The notes under the pieces were generated by a model. The model did no database searches. It saw nothing but the letters and a program-made list of their open reading frames with translations, and had not been told where the DNA came from. From NCBI RefSeq assembly GCF_029029505.1, contig NZ_JAKJSD010000006.1, forward strand, positions 124,001 to 188,000: 64,000 nucleotides of DNA. Direction: 5' to 3'. The position numbers and the translations under genes were made by a program. This stretch comes from Ancylomarina sp. DW003 (GTDB lineage: Bacteria > Bacteroidota > Bacteroidia > Bacteroidales > Marinifilaceae). Below are positions 26,400 to 35,598 of this stretch, piece after piece; position 1 is the stretch's first letter, and every line of letters begins with the position of its first letter.

Positions 26400-29300
26400 T
26401 TAATTTAAATATCGCTTACTAAAAAATTTCAGGTACTGATCAGCATCTTTCATATTCTTGAAGATCTCAAAATTATCCTTAGAAATAATAAAATTACGAT
26501 AGCCTGATTTTTCAACCTTATCAAATAGATTTCTATTAGAAATTATTGCTCTGAAATACATCATTGCTTGCTTTTTATTTCTCATGTTAGTCACTACAAT
26601 CATATCACGTGCCTCATCAAGAGATACAAGCTTTGTTTTTAATGTTCGGGTATTGTATTTTTTTATGCCACTTTCAATAGCTTTCGAATTCACGCCCTCT
26701 TTCTTAAAGATTAAAACAAAATCGTGAGGCATATTAGCATTATAGGTATAAGGTCCCTTGTCCTCTTCGATTTTCTTCTCCTTACTTTGTTTCTCTTTTA
26801 GTGCTTTTTTAATGTAATTTTCACTGAAAAATGATAGGTATTTATTTAAGCTTCGGTTCACAAAAAATTTCATAAAATTCTTTTCGCCAATAACGAAACT
26901 CTCATAATCAATTTGAGCCAACTGATCGAACACCTTTTTATCAGATGTAATTTTATTGAAATAATCCATTGCCGAATTCTGTGGTCCAAGATTACTCACA
27001 ATAATCATATGACGAGTTTCATCATATTGTTCTTTTATGGCTCTAAAATCCTTATCATGGTTGAAAACATCATTCTTAAGTTTAATCGCATTAATTTTTC
27101 GAGTAGGAACCATAAGAATAAATCGATGATTGTCTTTTGAATCAACTTCGAAAGCCTCATTCTCCTCTGTAGGATCAACCAGTTCTCCTTCTTTCTTAAT
27201 TAATACTGTCTTTTTCTGATAATAGTGTTTCTTATAAAACCTCAGATATTCATCTATTAACTCTTCTTTCTTCATGGTATCGAAATTCGATACTGATATC
27301 AGAAAGTTCTTATATGGGACATTTTCGAGACCTTTATAAGCCTTGTCCGAAGCAATTATTTTGTTGAAATAATTTAAAGCAGCTTCTTTATCCTTAAGAC
27401 CTTTAACTAAAATTATCACTTCATTTTTATTCAAGGATAGACGGTCAGTTCTTAAACTCTTTTTACTAGCTGTTCGATTGTAACGATCTATATTGAACAT
27501 AGTTCTATTAGGATCAACAGCTCTACGTTTAAACAACAGAACGAAATAATGTTCTTCATTAGGAATAAACCTGAAATACTCTTTCTCCTCCTCAAAATCA
27601 TCACCACCATTTTGCATTTCTAGTGCTAACTGATCTTCAATTCTCCAATTAATTAATAAACGATTTTGACGTGCCTTGCTCATATCCTCCTGAGAATACT
27701 GAACAGGAACCGATCCGGCATTCAAAGTACTTAAAATACCACGAGTCACTTCTTCAATTTCAGAACTCGGTTTTGAATCAATCAACTCTTGAAGCACTTT
27801 TTTAAAGCTTTCTACATCATGGGTTCTCCCAAATGAAAGTGCTCTCAAGAACATGAAATTAGATTCTAATTTTGAATCCGGGTATGACTTTAAACCCTGC
27901 TCACAGATACGAATAACCTGATCGTAATAGAAATTCTGAAAGGCATCATAAGCCGTCATATATAAAGACTCCGCTTCCTTATTTTGCATTTCAATCTTAG
28001 CCCAATAGTTGGGGTCTTTTAAAGCTTTAGCATAATCAGTATCTCCAAATTCAGTTAATATTTTATTCTTATAATAATCAGATTTTGAAACATTTCCCAT
28101 CTGAGTTGCTAAGGAATAACACTGATAATAAGCCGACAATAAATAAGGGTTATCAGGAAATCTTTTCAACAAAGTTTCCATGGTTTCTATCGCTTTCTTT
28201 TTGTCTAATAAACGCTCAGAGTAAACGAAGGATGCCTCATGTAAAGCTTCCATAATCTTATCATTGGAAAGATTCATCAATTCATCTGATAAAGGTAAAT
28301 CTGCAAGATAGTAAGCTCTATTTTTAGGGTCTCCTACTTTTTCACTTTTTTCAGCAAGTGCATTATCTTCTTCTTTTTCATCTAAATCTTCACCATTCCA
28401 GATCGACTTATTTTTACGTCTCCAGTTGTCAGAAAGCTTTCGTCTTCCCCACTTACGTTGAAATTCTGATTTTCCAAGTCCAACAGTTGTAGGGTTATAG
28501 AAATACCAATTTCCTTGTGTTTGAGATGAATTGTTAGACCTAAAATTACCTACCATATTATTCTGAGTAAAGAAAGTTCTATCTGCTTTTGCTTCAGCCT
28601 CCAGCAATCTTTTTTCTTCTTCCTTCTCCAATTCTTTATCAATCAAATTACGAATCAGAAAATCTCTTTCCTTATCGCTCATAGCTGCTACATGTTGTAG
28701 ACTATCTTCTCTCTCAATAATATTTAAATTATTAACAAGTTCTGTTAAATTTCCAACTCGGGTAGATATCCCAATATAATTAGGATAATTCTGATCAAGG
28801 TAAACCATTGAACTATCGTAGCAAATTTGAGCTTTCTTATAATTTAAATCTCCAAAGTAGTTATCAGCTAATTTGATAAAAGATATAGCTTTCTGATTGT
28901 CATTCGCAACACTCTCCTTTGTAGAGTTCCAGTAGTTATTAATTGCAGATTCTTTATCTCCATCAATCATATCCATCTCTGCTAAAGCAAAATATATCTG
29001 ATCACGGTAATCCAAATTCTTTTGATCTTTAAGCATTTTATTCAACTGCTTACGCATTTCAAAACCATTACCTGAACCTGAATAGGTTAATGCTTGAGAG
29101 ATCTTTGCATTAAATGCCATCTCATAAGTTGAATGCAACTTTACCAAACGCAGAAATGCATCAGAAGCATTATCAGCCTGATCCATCTTCAGATATAACT
29201 GACCTAAAATATAATAGTATTTAGCCTTAACTCGCTTAGTTGTTTGTAAATCGATTGCCGATCGCAAATTTGATACTGCTCCGGTATAATTCTCTTCTTG

Positions 29301-29957
29301 AATATTAATTTGAGCTCGCAAGCTTTCAACTTCCAAACGGTTCTTTTTCGACAAATCTGGAGATGAATTCACTTCTTCCAATAAGCCAATTGCACCCGTA
29401 TAGTTCTCTTGAGCAATTTGACATCTTGCAAGTTCAATTATAAACTCAGATTTCATTTTCGATTTTGGAAAATCTTTCAATCCATGCTCTAAAGCCTGTT
29501 CCGCAGTTCTATATTCTCCCTTGTAAAATTGTGCTCTACCTAAAAGTAAATAACAATCCTCTATCCACTTATTAAATTCGCGTTGCTTTCGAAACTCCTT
29601 ATACTTTTCGGATTGTTTTACTTGCTTACGTTTTGGCTTGCGCGTAATAGAATGCAACTTTATCGCCTTAGTAGCCTTATCTACGGCATTATCAATATCA
29701 CCGCTTGCCAAATTTCGTGCCGTAGGGTCTTGATAATCAAAAACAGGTAAAATTGTAGTGTAATTGTATTCTATTCCTTCTTCTATCTTCTTCTTAGCAG
29801 CTTTTAAGCTTTCTTTCCCATTGAAGAAAACATTATAATGAGTCGTAAGCGCATGGTACTGGCGACTCATAAAAGTATTTTTTTGATTGGAGCAAGCTAG
29901 AGAGAAAAGAACCATAGCGAGACTCAAGATTGCAATATTTAACTTTCTTTTATTCAA
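26400..29957 (-). CDS. porW: T9SS lipoprotein PorW/SprE, tetratricopeptide repeat protein
   Basis: This 1185-residue lipoprotein has the lipobox LFSLACSN (Cys22) and the hallmark stretch SRQYHALTTHYNVFFNGKE just after it, which identifies PorW/SprE, required for type IX secretion and gliding. Tetratricopeptide repeats fill about residues 130-400 and 590-760. The C-terminal third (about 800-1185) holds four degenerate copies of a module of about 100 residues, each with a NYFNKI-type sentence (ALNYFNKIIASD, AMDYFNKITSDK, AMMYFRAIISNR) followed by an F(L/V)IS/G-N-F pattern. PorW is thought to link the trans-envelope complex to other T9SS parts. It lies upstream of porX on the same strand. Residues 455-560 are charged and probably disordered. 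Confidence 0.9.
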   Translation of the reverse strand: MNKRKLNIAILSLAMVLFSLACSNQKNTFMSRQYHALTTHYNVFFNGKESLKAAKKKIEEGIEYNYTTILPVFDYQDPTARNLASGDIDNAVDKATKAIKLHSITRKPKRKQVKQSEKYKEFRKQREFNKWIEDCYLLLGRAQFYKGEYRTAEQALEHGLKDFPKSKMKSEFIIELARCQIAQENYTGAIGLLEEVNSSPDLSKKNRLEVESLRAQINIQEENYTGAVSNLRSAIDLQTTKRVKAKYYYILGQLYLKMDQADNASDAFLRLVKLHSTYEMAFNAKISQALTYSGSGNGFEMRKQLNKMLKDQKNLDYRDQIYFALAEMDMIDGDKESAINNYWNSTKESVANDNQKAISFIKLADNYFGDLNYKKAQICYDSSMVYLDQNYPNYIGISTRVGNLTELVNNLNIIEREDSLQHVAAMSDKERDFLIRNLIDKELEKEEEKRLLEAEAKADRTFFTQNNMVGNFRSNNSSQTQGNWYFYNPTTVGLGKSEFQRKWGRRKLSDNWRRKNKSIWNGEDLDEKEEDNALAEKSEKVGDPKNRAYYLADLPLSDELMNLSNDKIMEALHEASFVYSERLLDKKKAIETMETLLKRFPDNPYLLSAYYQCYSLATQMGNVSKSDYYKNKILTEFGDTDYAKALKDPNYWAKIEMQNKEAESLYMTAYDAFQNFYYDQVIRICEQGLKSYPDSKLESNFMFLRALSFGRTHDVESFKKVLQELIDSKPSSEIEEVTRGILSTLNAGSVPVQYSQEDMSKARQNRLLINWRIEDQLALEMQNGGDDFEEEKEYFRFIPNEEHYFVLLFKRRAVDPNRTMFNIDRYNRTASKKSLRTDRLSLNKNEVIILVKGLKDKEAALNYFNKIIASDKAYKGLENVPYKNFLISVSNFDTMKKEELIDEYLRFYKKHYYQKKTVLIKKEGELVDPTEENEAFEVDSKDNHRFILMVPTRKINAIKLKNDVFNHDKDFRAIKEQYDETRHMIIVSNLGPQNSAMDYFNKITSDKKVFDQLAQIDYESFVIGEKNFMKFFVNRSLNKYLSFFSENYIKKALKEKQSKEKKIEEDKGPYTYNANMPHDFVLIFKKEGVNSKAIESGIKKYNTRTLKTKLVSLDEARDMIVVTNMRNKKQAMMYFRAIISNRNLFDKVEKSGYRNFIISKDNFEIFKNMKDADQYLKFFSKRYLN

Positions 29958-30118
29958 AGCAATTCTATTTTTTGGAATATTTTAATTCGGAAATCCGAAT
30001 ACTAATTTTAAAAATACGAAACAATATACAAATAGATTAGTTAGCTATCAGCCTCAAAACCCAATTTTTATATTGACTTGAAAATATTATCACAAATTGA
30101 ATAAACTTCTGAAATCAA

Positions 30119-30859
30119 TTAGATAAGAACCTTAAGTTTACTATCAGATTTCAATCGGAAATTCTCGTAATCAATATTTGTGATCAAATTAACACCTGGT
30201 TTCTTATTCTTCTCAAAACTCCCTAAATGATCGAATCCCAGTAGGTTCGCACCATTTAGACTTGAATATTTGATCAAACTCTCAAGATTTATTTCTGAAT
30301 ATAAATTCTGTAAATATTTCATTTCTTCAAAAACTGATAATTTTGCATGAGTAGCCAAACTACCTGTACCTATACAAAACGGTTTATCTATGGAAATATT
30401 GTTAAGAAACGAGCGTCCTAAAACAGATTCAAAGAGAGTAGACAGAATATTCTGAGATTCCCTATTTATATTCCGAAAGCTTAATTTAGATTTAAGTTTT
30501 AGAGTATTATGGGATTCAGTTGAAAAAAAGTCAGTGGTACCTTTTGTTCCAAAAGCTTCTAAATGATTTATTGCCTTTTGAAATTCAAAATCACTTGCAG
30601 GTTCTTCCAAGTTTAATTCTGACAAGTTACTCAGTATGATTTGATCACAATTCGTTTTAGGCCATGATAGAAATGCAAAACAATCAACAAACCCAGGTAC
30701 CAATACACCACTGTAGTATTCTAAATTCTGTATCTCTTTTGTCGTACCTTCTCTATCAATCAACTCTACCACAGAATTATCATCATTCAATACTAAGATT
30801 CCATTTTTCAACGGAGTTCCAGCATTACTTATGATGTAACTTGCAGAGATTTTTCTCAT
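30119..30859 (-). CDS. Shortened, degenerate amidohydrolase-like protein
   Basis: At 246 residues this is far shorter than the amidohydrolases (about 380 residues, aminodeoxyfutalosine-deaminase-like) it resembles. The N-terminal KISASYIISNAGTPLKNGIL and GVLVPGFVD strands match the family, but the metal-binding HxH that should follow (usually N-x-H-x-H) reads DCFAFL. The middle of the barrel, with its His and Glu ligands, is missing. The late Asp ligand position reads GTGSLA instead of GTDSLA. The C-terminal GSFEKNKKPGVNLI is well preserved. The frame is open with no internal stop and overlaps the DUF4296 gene upstream by 4 bases, so it is still translated. I infer a non-catalytic remnant or a repurposed protein. 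Confidence 0.75.
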   Translation of the reverse strand: MRKISASYIISNAGTPLKNGILVLNDDNSVVELIDREGTTKEIQNLEYYSGVLVPGFVDCFAFLSWPKTNCDQIILSNLSELNLEEPASDFEFQKAINHLEAFGTKGTTDFFSTESHNTLKLKSKLSFRNINRESQNILSTLFESVLGRSFLNNISIDKPFCIGTGSLATHAKLSVFEEMKYLQNLYSEINLESLIKYSSLNGANLLGFDHLGSFEKNKKPGVNLITNIDYENFRLKSDSKLKVLI

Positions 30860-31734
30860 TTCTCATCAAGTTTTTCGATGTCACGAAAGCGTTTAGGCCT
30901 GTCAATATCTTCATACCTATCCAACTCTCCTTTATTGAAACGTTGCATTCTTACAATGGAATCAAGCCCTAAAGAATCGCGCTTAATTTGAGGGTTGAAA
31001 ATCATAATATCCCTTAATTGGATGCGCTGTGTAAAATTGCTATCCACATTTTCCCAAGCAATAATATGACCTCTTAATTCTTTATACAAAGTATCTGAAT
31101 ACTCAAGTTGCGTTTCATATCTCACAAATTCTTCACTACGATTAATAGCTATTGAATCAAAATTAATTCGCTGCTCTTGTTGAGTTGAATCTTCTCTCCA
31201 AAAATAAGCTTTCAAGAATGGTTTCTTAGTCTGATCATCCTTAAAACGTTTAATTTTGGCACGCACAGTATATATTCCCGCTTCAGTAACTGGAATAGAA
31301 AAACTTAAATCTTCATGGCGACCACGTGCAAGAAATATTTTTCTCTTTCCTTTCCATAGATTCACCGTATCACGCACAACTAAAGAGTCCTTTAAAGCCA
31401 TGCGATATTGAGTCTCCATACGGTTCAAAGAATCTATAACCTTTTCGTATATTTTCTCGTAAAGGGCTGAATTCTGTGTGTAAAAAGCAACACATGAGTC
31501 GAATTGAGATGGGGTAATATTATATTTCTTGTAAATGGAATTGTAGTAAAAACTAGGCTTATATTCTTTGCCTCGACTTACAATATTTTTTGTTGTTAAA
31601 ATTCCATCTGCAAGATGAATATCAAATAACATACGGGTGAAATCGTCTTTTGACAAATAAGTTTTTTCCTCTTCTTTTTTGCAAGAGAATAAAAGTAAGG
31701 TTGCTAAAAGCAGAAATATAAATTGTTTATTCAT
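30856..31734 (-). CDS. DUF4296 domain lipoprotein
   Basis: This 292-residue lipoprotein has the lipobox LLLFSCKK (Cys18). The first 110 residues (SKDDFTRMLFDIHLADGIL ... YKKYNITPSQFDSCVAFYTQ) match DUF4296, a short alpha-helical Bacteroidota domain of unknown function. The C-terminal half (about 125-255) is strand-rich and unassigned (RIFLARGRHEDLSFSIP, RGHIIAWENVD), and the end is highly charged. A lipid anchor in the outer or inner membrane is inferred from Cys18. Its last codons overlap the start of the amidohydrolase-like gene by 4 bases, which implies translational coupling. An Mla-like ABC pair follows upstream on the same strand after about 100 bases. Confidence 0.8.
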   Translation of the reverse strand: MNKQFIFLLLATLLLFSCKKEEEKTYLSKDDFTRMLFDIHLADGILTTKNIVSRGKEYKPSFYYNSIYKKYNITPSQFDSCVAFYTQNSALYEKIYEKVIDSLNRMETQYRMALKDSLVVRDTVNLWKGKRKIFLARGRHEDLSFSIPVTEAGIYTVRAKIKRFKDDQTKKPFLKAYFWREDSTQQEQRINFDSIAINRSEEFVRYETQLEYSDTLYKELRGHIIAWENVDSNFTQRIQLRDIMIFNPQIKRDSLGLDSIVRMQRFNKGELDRYEDIDRPKRFRDIEKLDEK

Positions 31735-31834
31735 AATAAGTCGGTAGAGAATTTATCTGAGACAAAGATAAAAAATCAGTTCATAGAAACTTGTTTAAAA
31801 TATTTAAATCAGTGCTAAAGAGTTTAGCATGAAG

Positions 31835-32587
31835 TTAAATCTCCTTTTTTATCTTCTTGAACAAATTTGAAGCGAATACGAAATTGTTTAAGGCTTTATT
31901 TTCGGTATCAAAAATCATATCACTTGTTCCCTCCCAAGCTTTTAAACCTTTATTAATAAAAAGAATTTTCTCACCTATTTCCATCACCGAATTCATATCA
32001 TGCGTATTGATGATAGTCGTCATATTGTATTCTTTGGTGATCTCCTGAATAAGTTTATCGATCACAATAGCCGTTACCGGATCGAGTCCTGAATTAGGCT
32101 CATCACAGAATAGATAACTCGGATTTAAAGCAATGGCTCTGGCAATGGCAACACGTTTCTGCATACCTCCACTAATCTCTGCCGGGAAAAGCTTATGAGC
32201 TTTCTTAATATCCACACGGTCCAAACAGAACAAAACTCTCTCCCTCTTTTCATCTTCACTCATTTCTGAAAACATGTCAAGTGGAAATCTAACATTTTCT
32301 TCTACCGAAAGTGAATCGAAAAGTGCTCCTCCTTGAAAAACCATCCCCATTTCTTTTCGGATCAATTTTTTCTCACTGAAGTTCATTCTTGTAAAATCAC
32401 GATCGTCATAATAGATATGACCATTATCAACTTCATGTAATCCAATAATTGATTTTAGGAGAACGGTTTTTCCCGAGCCACTCTGTCCAATAATTAGATT
32501 TGTTTTACCCGCTTCAAATTGAATTGAGATATCATTCAAAACATCCAATTCTCCAAAGGATTTATTGATATTTTTTAATTCAATCAT
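31835..32587 (-). CDS. ABC transporter ATPase, MlaF-like (phospholipid/retrograde lipid transport)
   Basis: This 250-residue ATPase has Walker A GQSGSGKTVL (about 34-43), signature ISGGMQKRVAIARAIA and Walker B LFCDEPNSGLDP, the last with the N-S-G wording typical of MlaF/Ttg2A. It overlaps the MlaE-like permease gene upstream by 4 bases (ATGA), so the two are translated together. In Gram-negative bacteria the MlaFE complex with an MCE-domain protein moves phospholipids between membranes. No MCE-domain gene is visible here, so the substrate-binding partner must lie elsewhere, as is common in Bacteroidota. Confidence 0.88.
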   Translation of the reverse strand: MIELKNINKSFGELDVLNDISIQFEAGKTNLIIGQSGSGKTVLLKSIIGLHEVDNGHIYYDDRDFTRMNFSEKKLIRKEMGMVFQGGALFDSLSVEENVRFPLDMFSEMSEDEKRERVLFCLDRVDIKKAHKLFPAEISGGMQKRVAIARAIALNPSYLFCDEPNSGLDPVTAIVIDKLIQEITKEYNMTTIINTHDMNSVMEIGEKILFINKGLKAWEGTSDMIFDTENKALNNFVFASNLFKKIKKEI

Positions 32588-33324
32588 TTCAATAAAATTT
32601 GAGTAAGAATCAGATTAGCTAACAAAATCAGAATACTACTATTTACAACAGCTTTTGTACTCGCCTTACCCACTTCCAAAGCCCCTCCCGAAACAAAATA
32701 GCCATAATACGATGGTACCGATGTAATAATAAAAGCAAATACTAAAGTTTTAATTAAGGAGTAGGTAATATAGTAAGGAATCAATCCGAATTGAACTCCA
32801 TATAGAAAATCAGTAATTGATACCGTATCAGCCATATAACTAGCTAACAAACCTCCCATAATACCAACAAATACACTCAATACGTATAGAAATGGGTTAA
32901 TAAAAACAGCAGCAATAATCTTAGGAAAAATCAAATAACTTGCCGAATTGACACCCATAATTTCAAGAGCATCTATCTGTTCGGTTACACGCATTGATCC
33001 AATTTCAGAAGCGATATTCGATCCTACTTTACCTGCTAATATTAAGCCTACAATTGTAGATGAAAATTCCAGAATCATTGACTCGCGAGTGGTATAACCA
33101 ACTAAATAATCTGGTAACAAAGGGTTCACCAAATTATAAGCTGTTTGCAAACTTATAACTGCTCCCATAAAAACAGATATAATCACTACAATGCCAACAG
33201 AATTAACACCAAGCTTATATATCTCCTTAATTATCTGAGCGAAGAAAACTTTTCCTCGTTCGGGTTTTGAAAATACCCTATTAAGAAAAAGTATGTATCG
33301 TCCTATATTTTCAATAAAACTCAT
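32584..33324 (-). CDS. ABC transporter permease, MlaE family
   Basis: This 246-residue integral membrane protein has five or six helices and the MlaE/YrbE landmarks: the helical hairpin VVIISVFMGAVISLQTAYN, the ILEFSSTIVGLILAGKVGSNIASEIGSM stretch (about 84-111) with the E-I-G-S-M-R-V-T-E-Q-I-D-A-L motif, and ALEIMGVNSASYLIFPK. It is the membrane partner of the ATPase at 31835, which it precedes by a 4-base overlap. It forms a divergent pair with manC across about 110-180 bases. Role: lipid asymmetry maintenance by family knowledge; the direct substrate is not shown. Confidence 0.9.
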   Translation of the reverse strand: MSFIENIGRYILFLNRVFSKPERGKVFFAQIIKEIYKLGVNSVGIVVIISVFMGAVISLQTAYNLVNPLLPDYLVGYTTRESMILEFSSTIVGLILAGKVGSNIASEIGSMRVTEQIDALEIMGVNSASYLIFPKIIAAVFINPFLYVLSVFVGIMGGLLASYMADTVSITDFLYGVQFGLIPYYITYSLIKTLVFAFIITSVPSYYGYFVSGGALEVGKASTKAVVNSSILILLANLILTQILLK

Positions 33325-33502
33325 AAGAATTACATTTTATGATAAAAGTAACAAATATCCCTTAATTACCATGTACAAAGATAAAAAGCCAACTTAAATC
33401 AAAACATTCCAATCAATGTTTGAAATAAATAATTGAATGCGTAATTTTAGAGAAAGCAATATAGAACTTTCAGAATTACATAGTTATCTAAAACACACAA
33501 AG

Positions 33503-34585
33503 ATGAATCAAAATAATTACTGTGTCATCATGGCGGGTGGTGTTGGCTCCCGATTTTGGCCGCTAAGTAAACAAAAAAGCCCAAAGCAATTTCTCGATAT
33601 TTTAGGTATTGGGAAAACCTTGATTCAAATGACCTTTGATCGATTTTCATCGGTTTGTCCTGCGGAAAACTACTATATCGTAACAAACGAGCAATACAAA
33701 GATCTGGTTCTGGAACAACTTCCTCAACTAAAGCCCGAGCAAGTGTTACTCGAACCTATCATGAGAAATACAGCCCCCTGTATTGCCTATGCCAATTACA
33801 AAATAAAACAAAGAGATGAAAATGCCAGAATTATTGTATCTCCTGCTGATCATCTCATAACTAACGAAAATGATTTTCTAAATGTCATAAACCAAGGATT
33901 AGACTATGTTACGGGCAATAATAAGCTCCTTACTTTAGGTTTAAAACCTAACCGTCCAGAGACTGGTTATGGCTACATACAAGTTGAAAATAAAGATATT
34001 GACCTTGGCATCTCTAAGGTCAAGACATTCACTGAAAAGCCCAATATAGACCTCGCAAAAGTATTTTTAGATTCGGGTGACTTTTATTGGAACTCCGGGA
34101 TTTTCATTTGGTCTCTATCCGCAATAGATTCAGCCTTTAAAAGCTATTTACCCGATGTAGACAACCTGTTTACTTCAGGAGAGAGTGTCTTTGATGCGAA
34201 TACTGAAACACAATTTATAGGTAAAATATATCCTGAATGTCCTAATATTTCAATTGACTATGGAATACTCGAAAAATCAGATCAGGTTTATGTGTTCTGC
34301 TCAGATTTTGGATGGTCTGATCTGGGAACATGGGGATCTCTATATGACCGATCTGACAAGGATGAATCGGGTAATGCGATACAAGGTGATAATGTTATGC
34401 TTTACGATTCTGAAAACTGCTTAATTAATGTTCCCAAGGAAAAATTAGTGGTCATTCAAGGTGCTAGCAATTATATTATCGTTGATAGTAAGGATACGCT
34501 TCTTATCTGTAAAAAGGAAAATGAACAGGATATTAAAACATTTGTAGGAGATGTTAAAGTCTCCAAGAACAAGAAGTTCATTTAG
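33503..34585 (+). CDS. manC: Mannose-1-phosphate guanylyltransferase
   Basis: The enzyme makes GDP-mannose from mannose-1-phosphate and GTP for polysaccharide and glycan synthesis. The nucleotidyltransferase signature is MAGGVGSRFWPLS...KSPKQFL, followed by PIMRNTAPCIAYAN, VSPADHLI and VKTFTEKPN. FYWNSGIFIWS and DFGWSDLGTWGS complete the substrate site. I start at ATG 33503, which gives about 360 residues, the usual length. An upstream in-frame ATG at 33437 would add 22 residues unlike the family. There is no isomerase fusion, so it is the monofunctional type. A bidirectional terminator shared with gldN follows. Confidence 0.92.
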   Translation: MNQNNYCVIMAGGVGSRFWPLSKQKSPKQFLDILGIGKTLIQMTFDRFSSVCPAENYYIVTNEQYKDLVLEQLPQLKPEQVLLEPIMRNTAPCIAYANYKIKQRDENARIIVSPADHLITNENDFLNVINQGLDYVTGNNKLLTLGLKPNRPETGYGYIQVENKDIDLGISKVKTFTEKPNIDLAKVFLDSGDFYWNSGIFIWSLSAIDSAFKSYLPDVDNLFTSGESVFDANTETQFIGKIYPECPNISIDYGILEKSDQVYVFCSDFGWSDLGTWGSLYDRSDKDESGNAIQGDNVMLYDSENCLINVPKEKLVVIQGASNYIIVDSKDTLLICKKENEQDIKTFVGDVKVSKNKKFI

Positions 34586-34590
34586 AATAA

Positions 34591-34616
34591 AAAAGGAGCC
34601 TTAAAGGCTCCTTTTT
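34591..34616. terminator. Bidirectional terminator between manC and gldN
   Basis: AAAAGGAGCC-TTAAAG-GCTCCTTTT is a near-perfect hairpin with A and T runs on both sides, placed between two converging genes. It can terminate both. Confidence 0.88.
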
Positions 34617-34629
34617 TATTAATATCATC

Positions 34630-35478
34630 TTAATACTCCCAAAAGTCGTGCTCTACATTCAGGATATCGTTCTTTATTTTTTCTGACTCTAACATCGTTT
34701 GAAGCCCTACCGTGTAAGATTCAATAGGTCGGTTATCGTGAACATTCGAAACTTGAGTAATATAACTTGAGAAGCGTCTCTTCATAAACAAGTCATCGTA
34801 AGAGAATCTTCGCGCATCATTAAATGGATTAAAAACCTCGTGAGTGGCTAACAATTGGCGAGCTTCCGGGAAGAATATCCAAAACATCTTTGTTTTACGA
34901 AGACCTTCTGTTTCGTCATCACCTTCTTTGATATATTCTCGGATTGGGCATAAACCAATAATTCTAACCTGCAGAGTAGAACTTTGTCTATCGAATAACC
35001 ACTGCTCTTTCACCAAATACTTGGTTACCTCATTTGTACTCATCGTACGAGGAACAATTTTGGTTTCCATTAAACCCGTTTCTCTATTGGGCTGTCTGAT
35101 CGTATCAGCACCTGCACCAAATTTCGAACGAATTTCTTCGATTGTCATAGGAGCTGTAAATTCATCATCCTCTGTATCATAAGCTGTCAAACCTTCGTTT
35201 TCAATACCAAACATCAAAAGATCAATCAAGCTATATCTATCATCCATTGGTTCAGTTGGATAATACATGGGTTGATTCATCTTCTCACGAAGATTGATCA
35301 CACGCCAAACTAATTTTGAGAAAATAACATCTGCTTCACGAATATGAGCATATGGAATTGGTCTCTCATTTTTAGTATGATCCTTAGAATATATACTAGT
35401 AGGAGTTGTCTGTGCTTTTGATTGAGAAAAGCTACCCATCAAGATTAAACCGACCAATAATAATACAATCCTTTTCAT
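34630..35478 (-). CDS. gldN: Gliding motility / T9SS protein GldN (PorN)
   Basis: GldN is a periplasmic component that with GldK forms the ring-like structure under the outer membrane in the type IX secretion system. The protein has about 282 residues from ATG 35478 (MKRIVLLLVGLILMGSFSQ); the ORF could start 2 codons earlier. The signal peptide precedes RPIPYAHIREADVIFSKLVWRVIN, a segment typical of GldN, then REKMNQPMYYP and KYLVKEQWLFDRQSS. It ends the same-strand porP-gldK-gldL-gldM-gldN series and lies 114 bases after gldM, with a terminator 14 bases beyond its stop. Confidence 0.93.
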   Translation of the reverse strand: MKRIVLLLVGLILMGSFSQSKAQTTPTSIYSKDHTKNERPIPYAHIREADVIFSKLVWRVINLREKMNQPMYYPTEPMDDRYSLIDLLMFGIENEGLTAYDTEDDEFTAPMTIEEIRSKFGAGADTIRQPNRETGLMETKIVPRTMSTNEVTKYLVKEQWLFDRQSSTLQVRIIGLCPIREYIKEGDDETEGLRKTKMFWIFFPEARQLLATHEVFNPFNDARRFSYDDLFMKRRFSSYITQVSNVHDNRPIESYTVGLQTMLESEKIKNDILNVEHDFWEY

Positions 35479-35598
35479 CGTCAATAATTTTTATGTCCAA
35501 GGCAGATTCCCACCCATATATAAAAAATAAACTATCTATTCTTCATTCGATTTATACAACAATAATAAATCGATAATATTTAAATCCTCGCTTAAGGT

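Noticed and set aside
33437-33502. 22-residue N-terminal extension of manC
   Set aside because: The family signature begins a few residues after the internal ATG, and the total length then matches the family.
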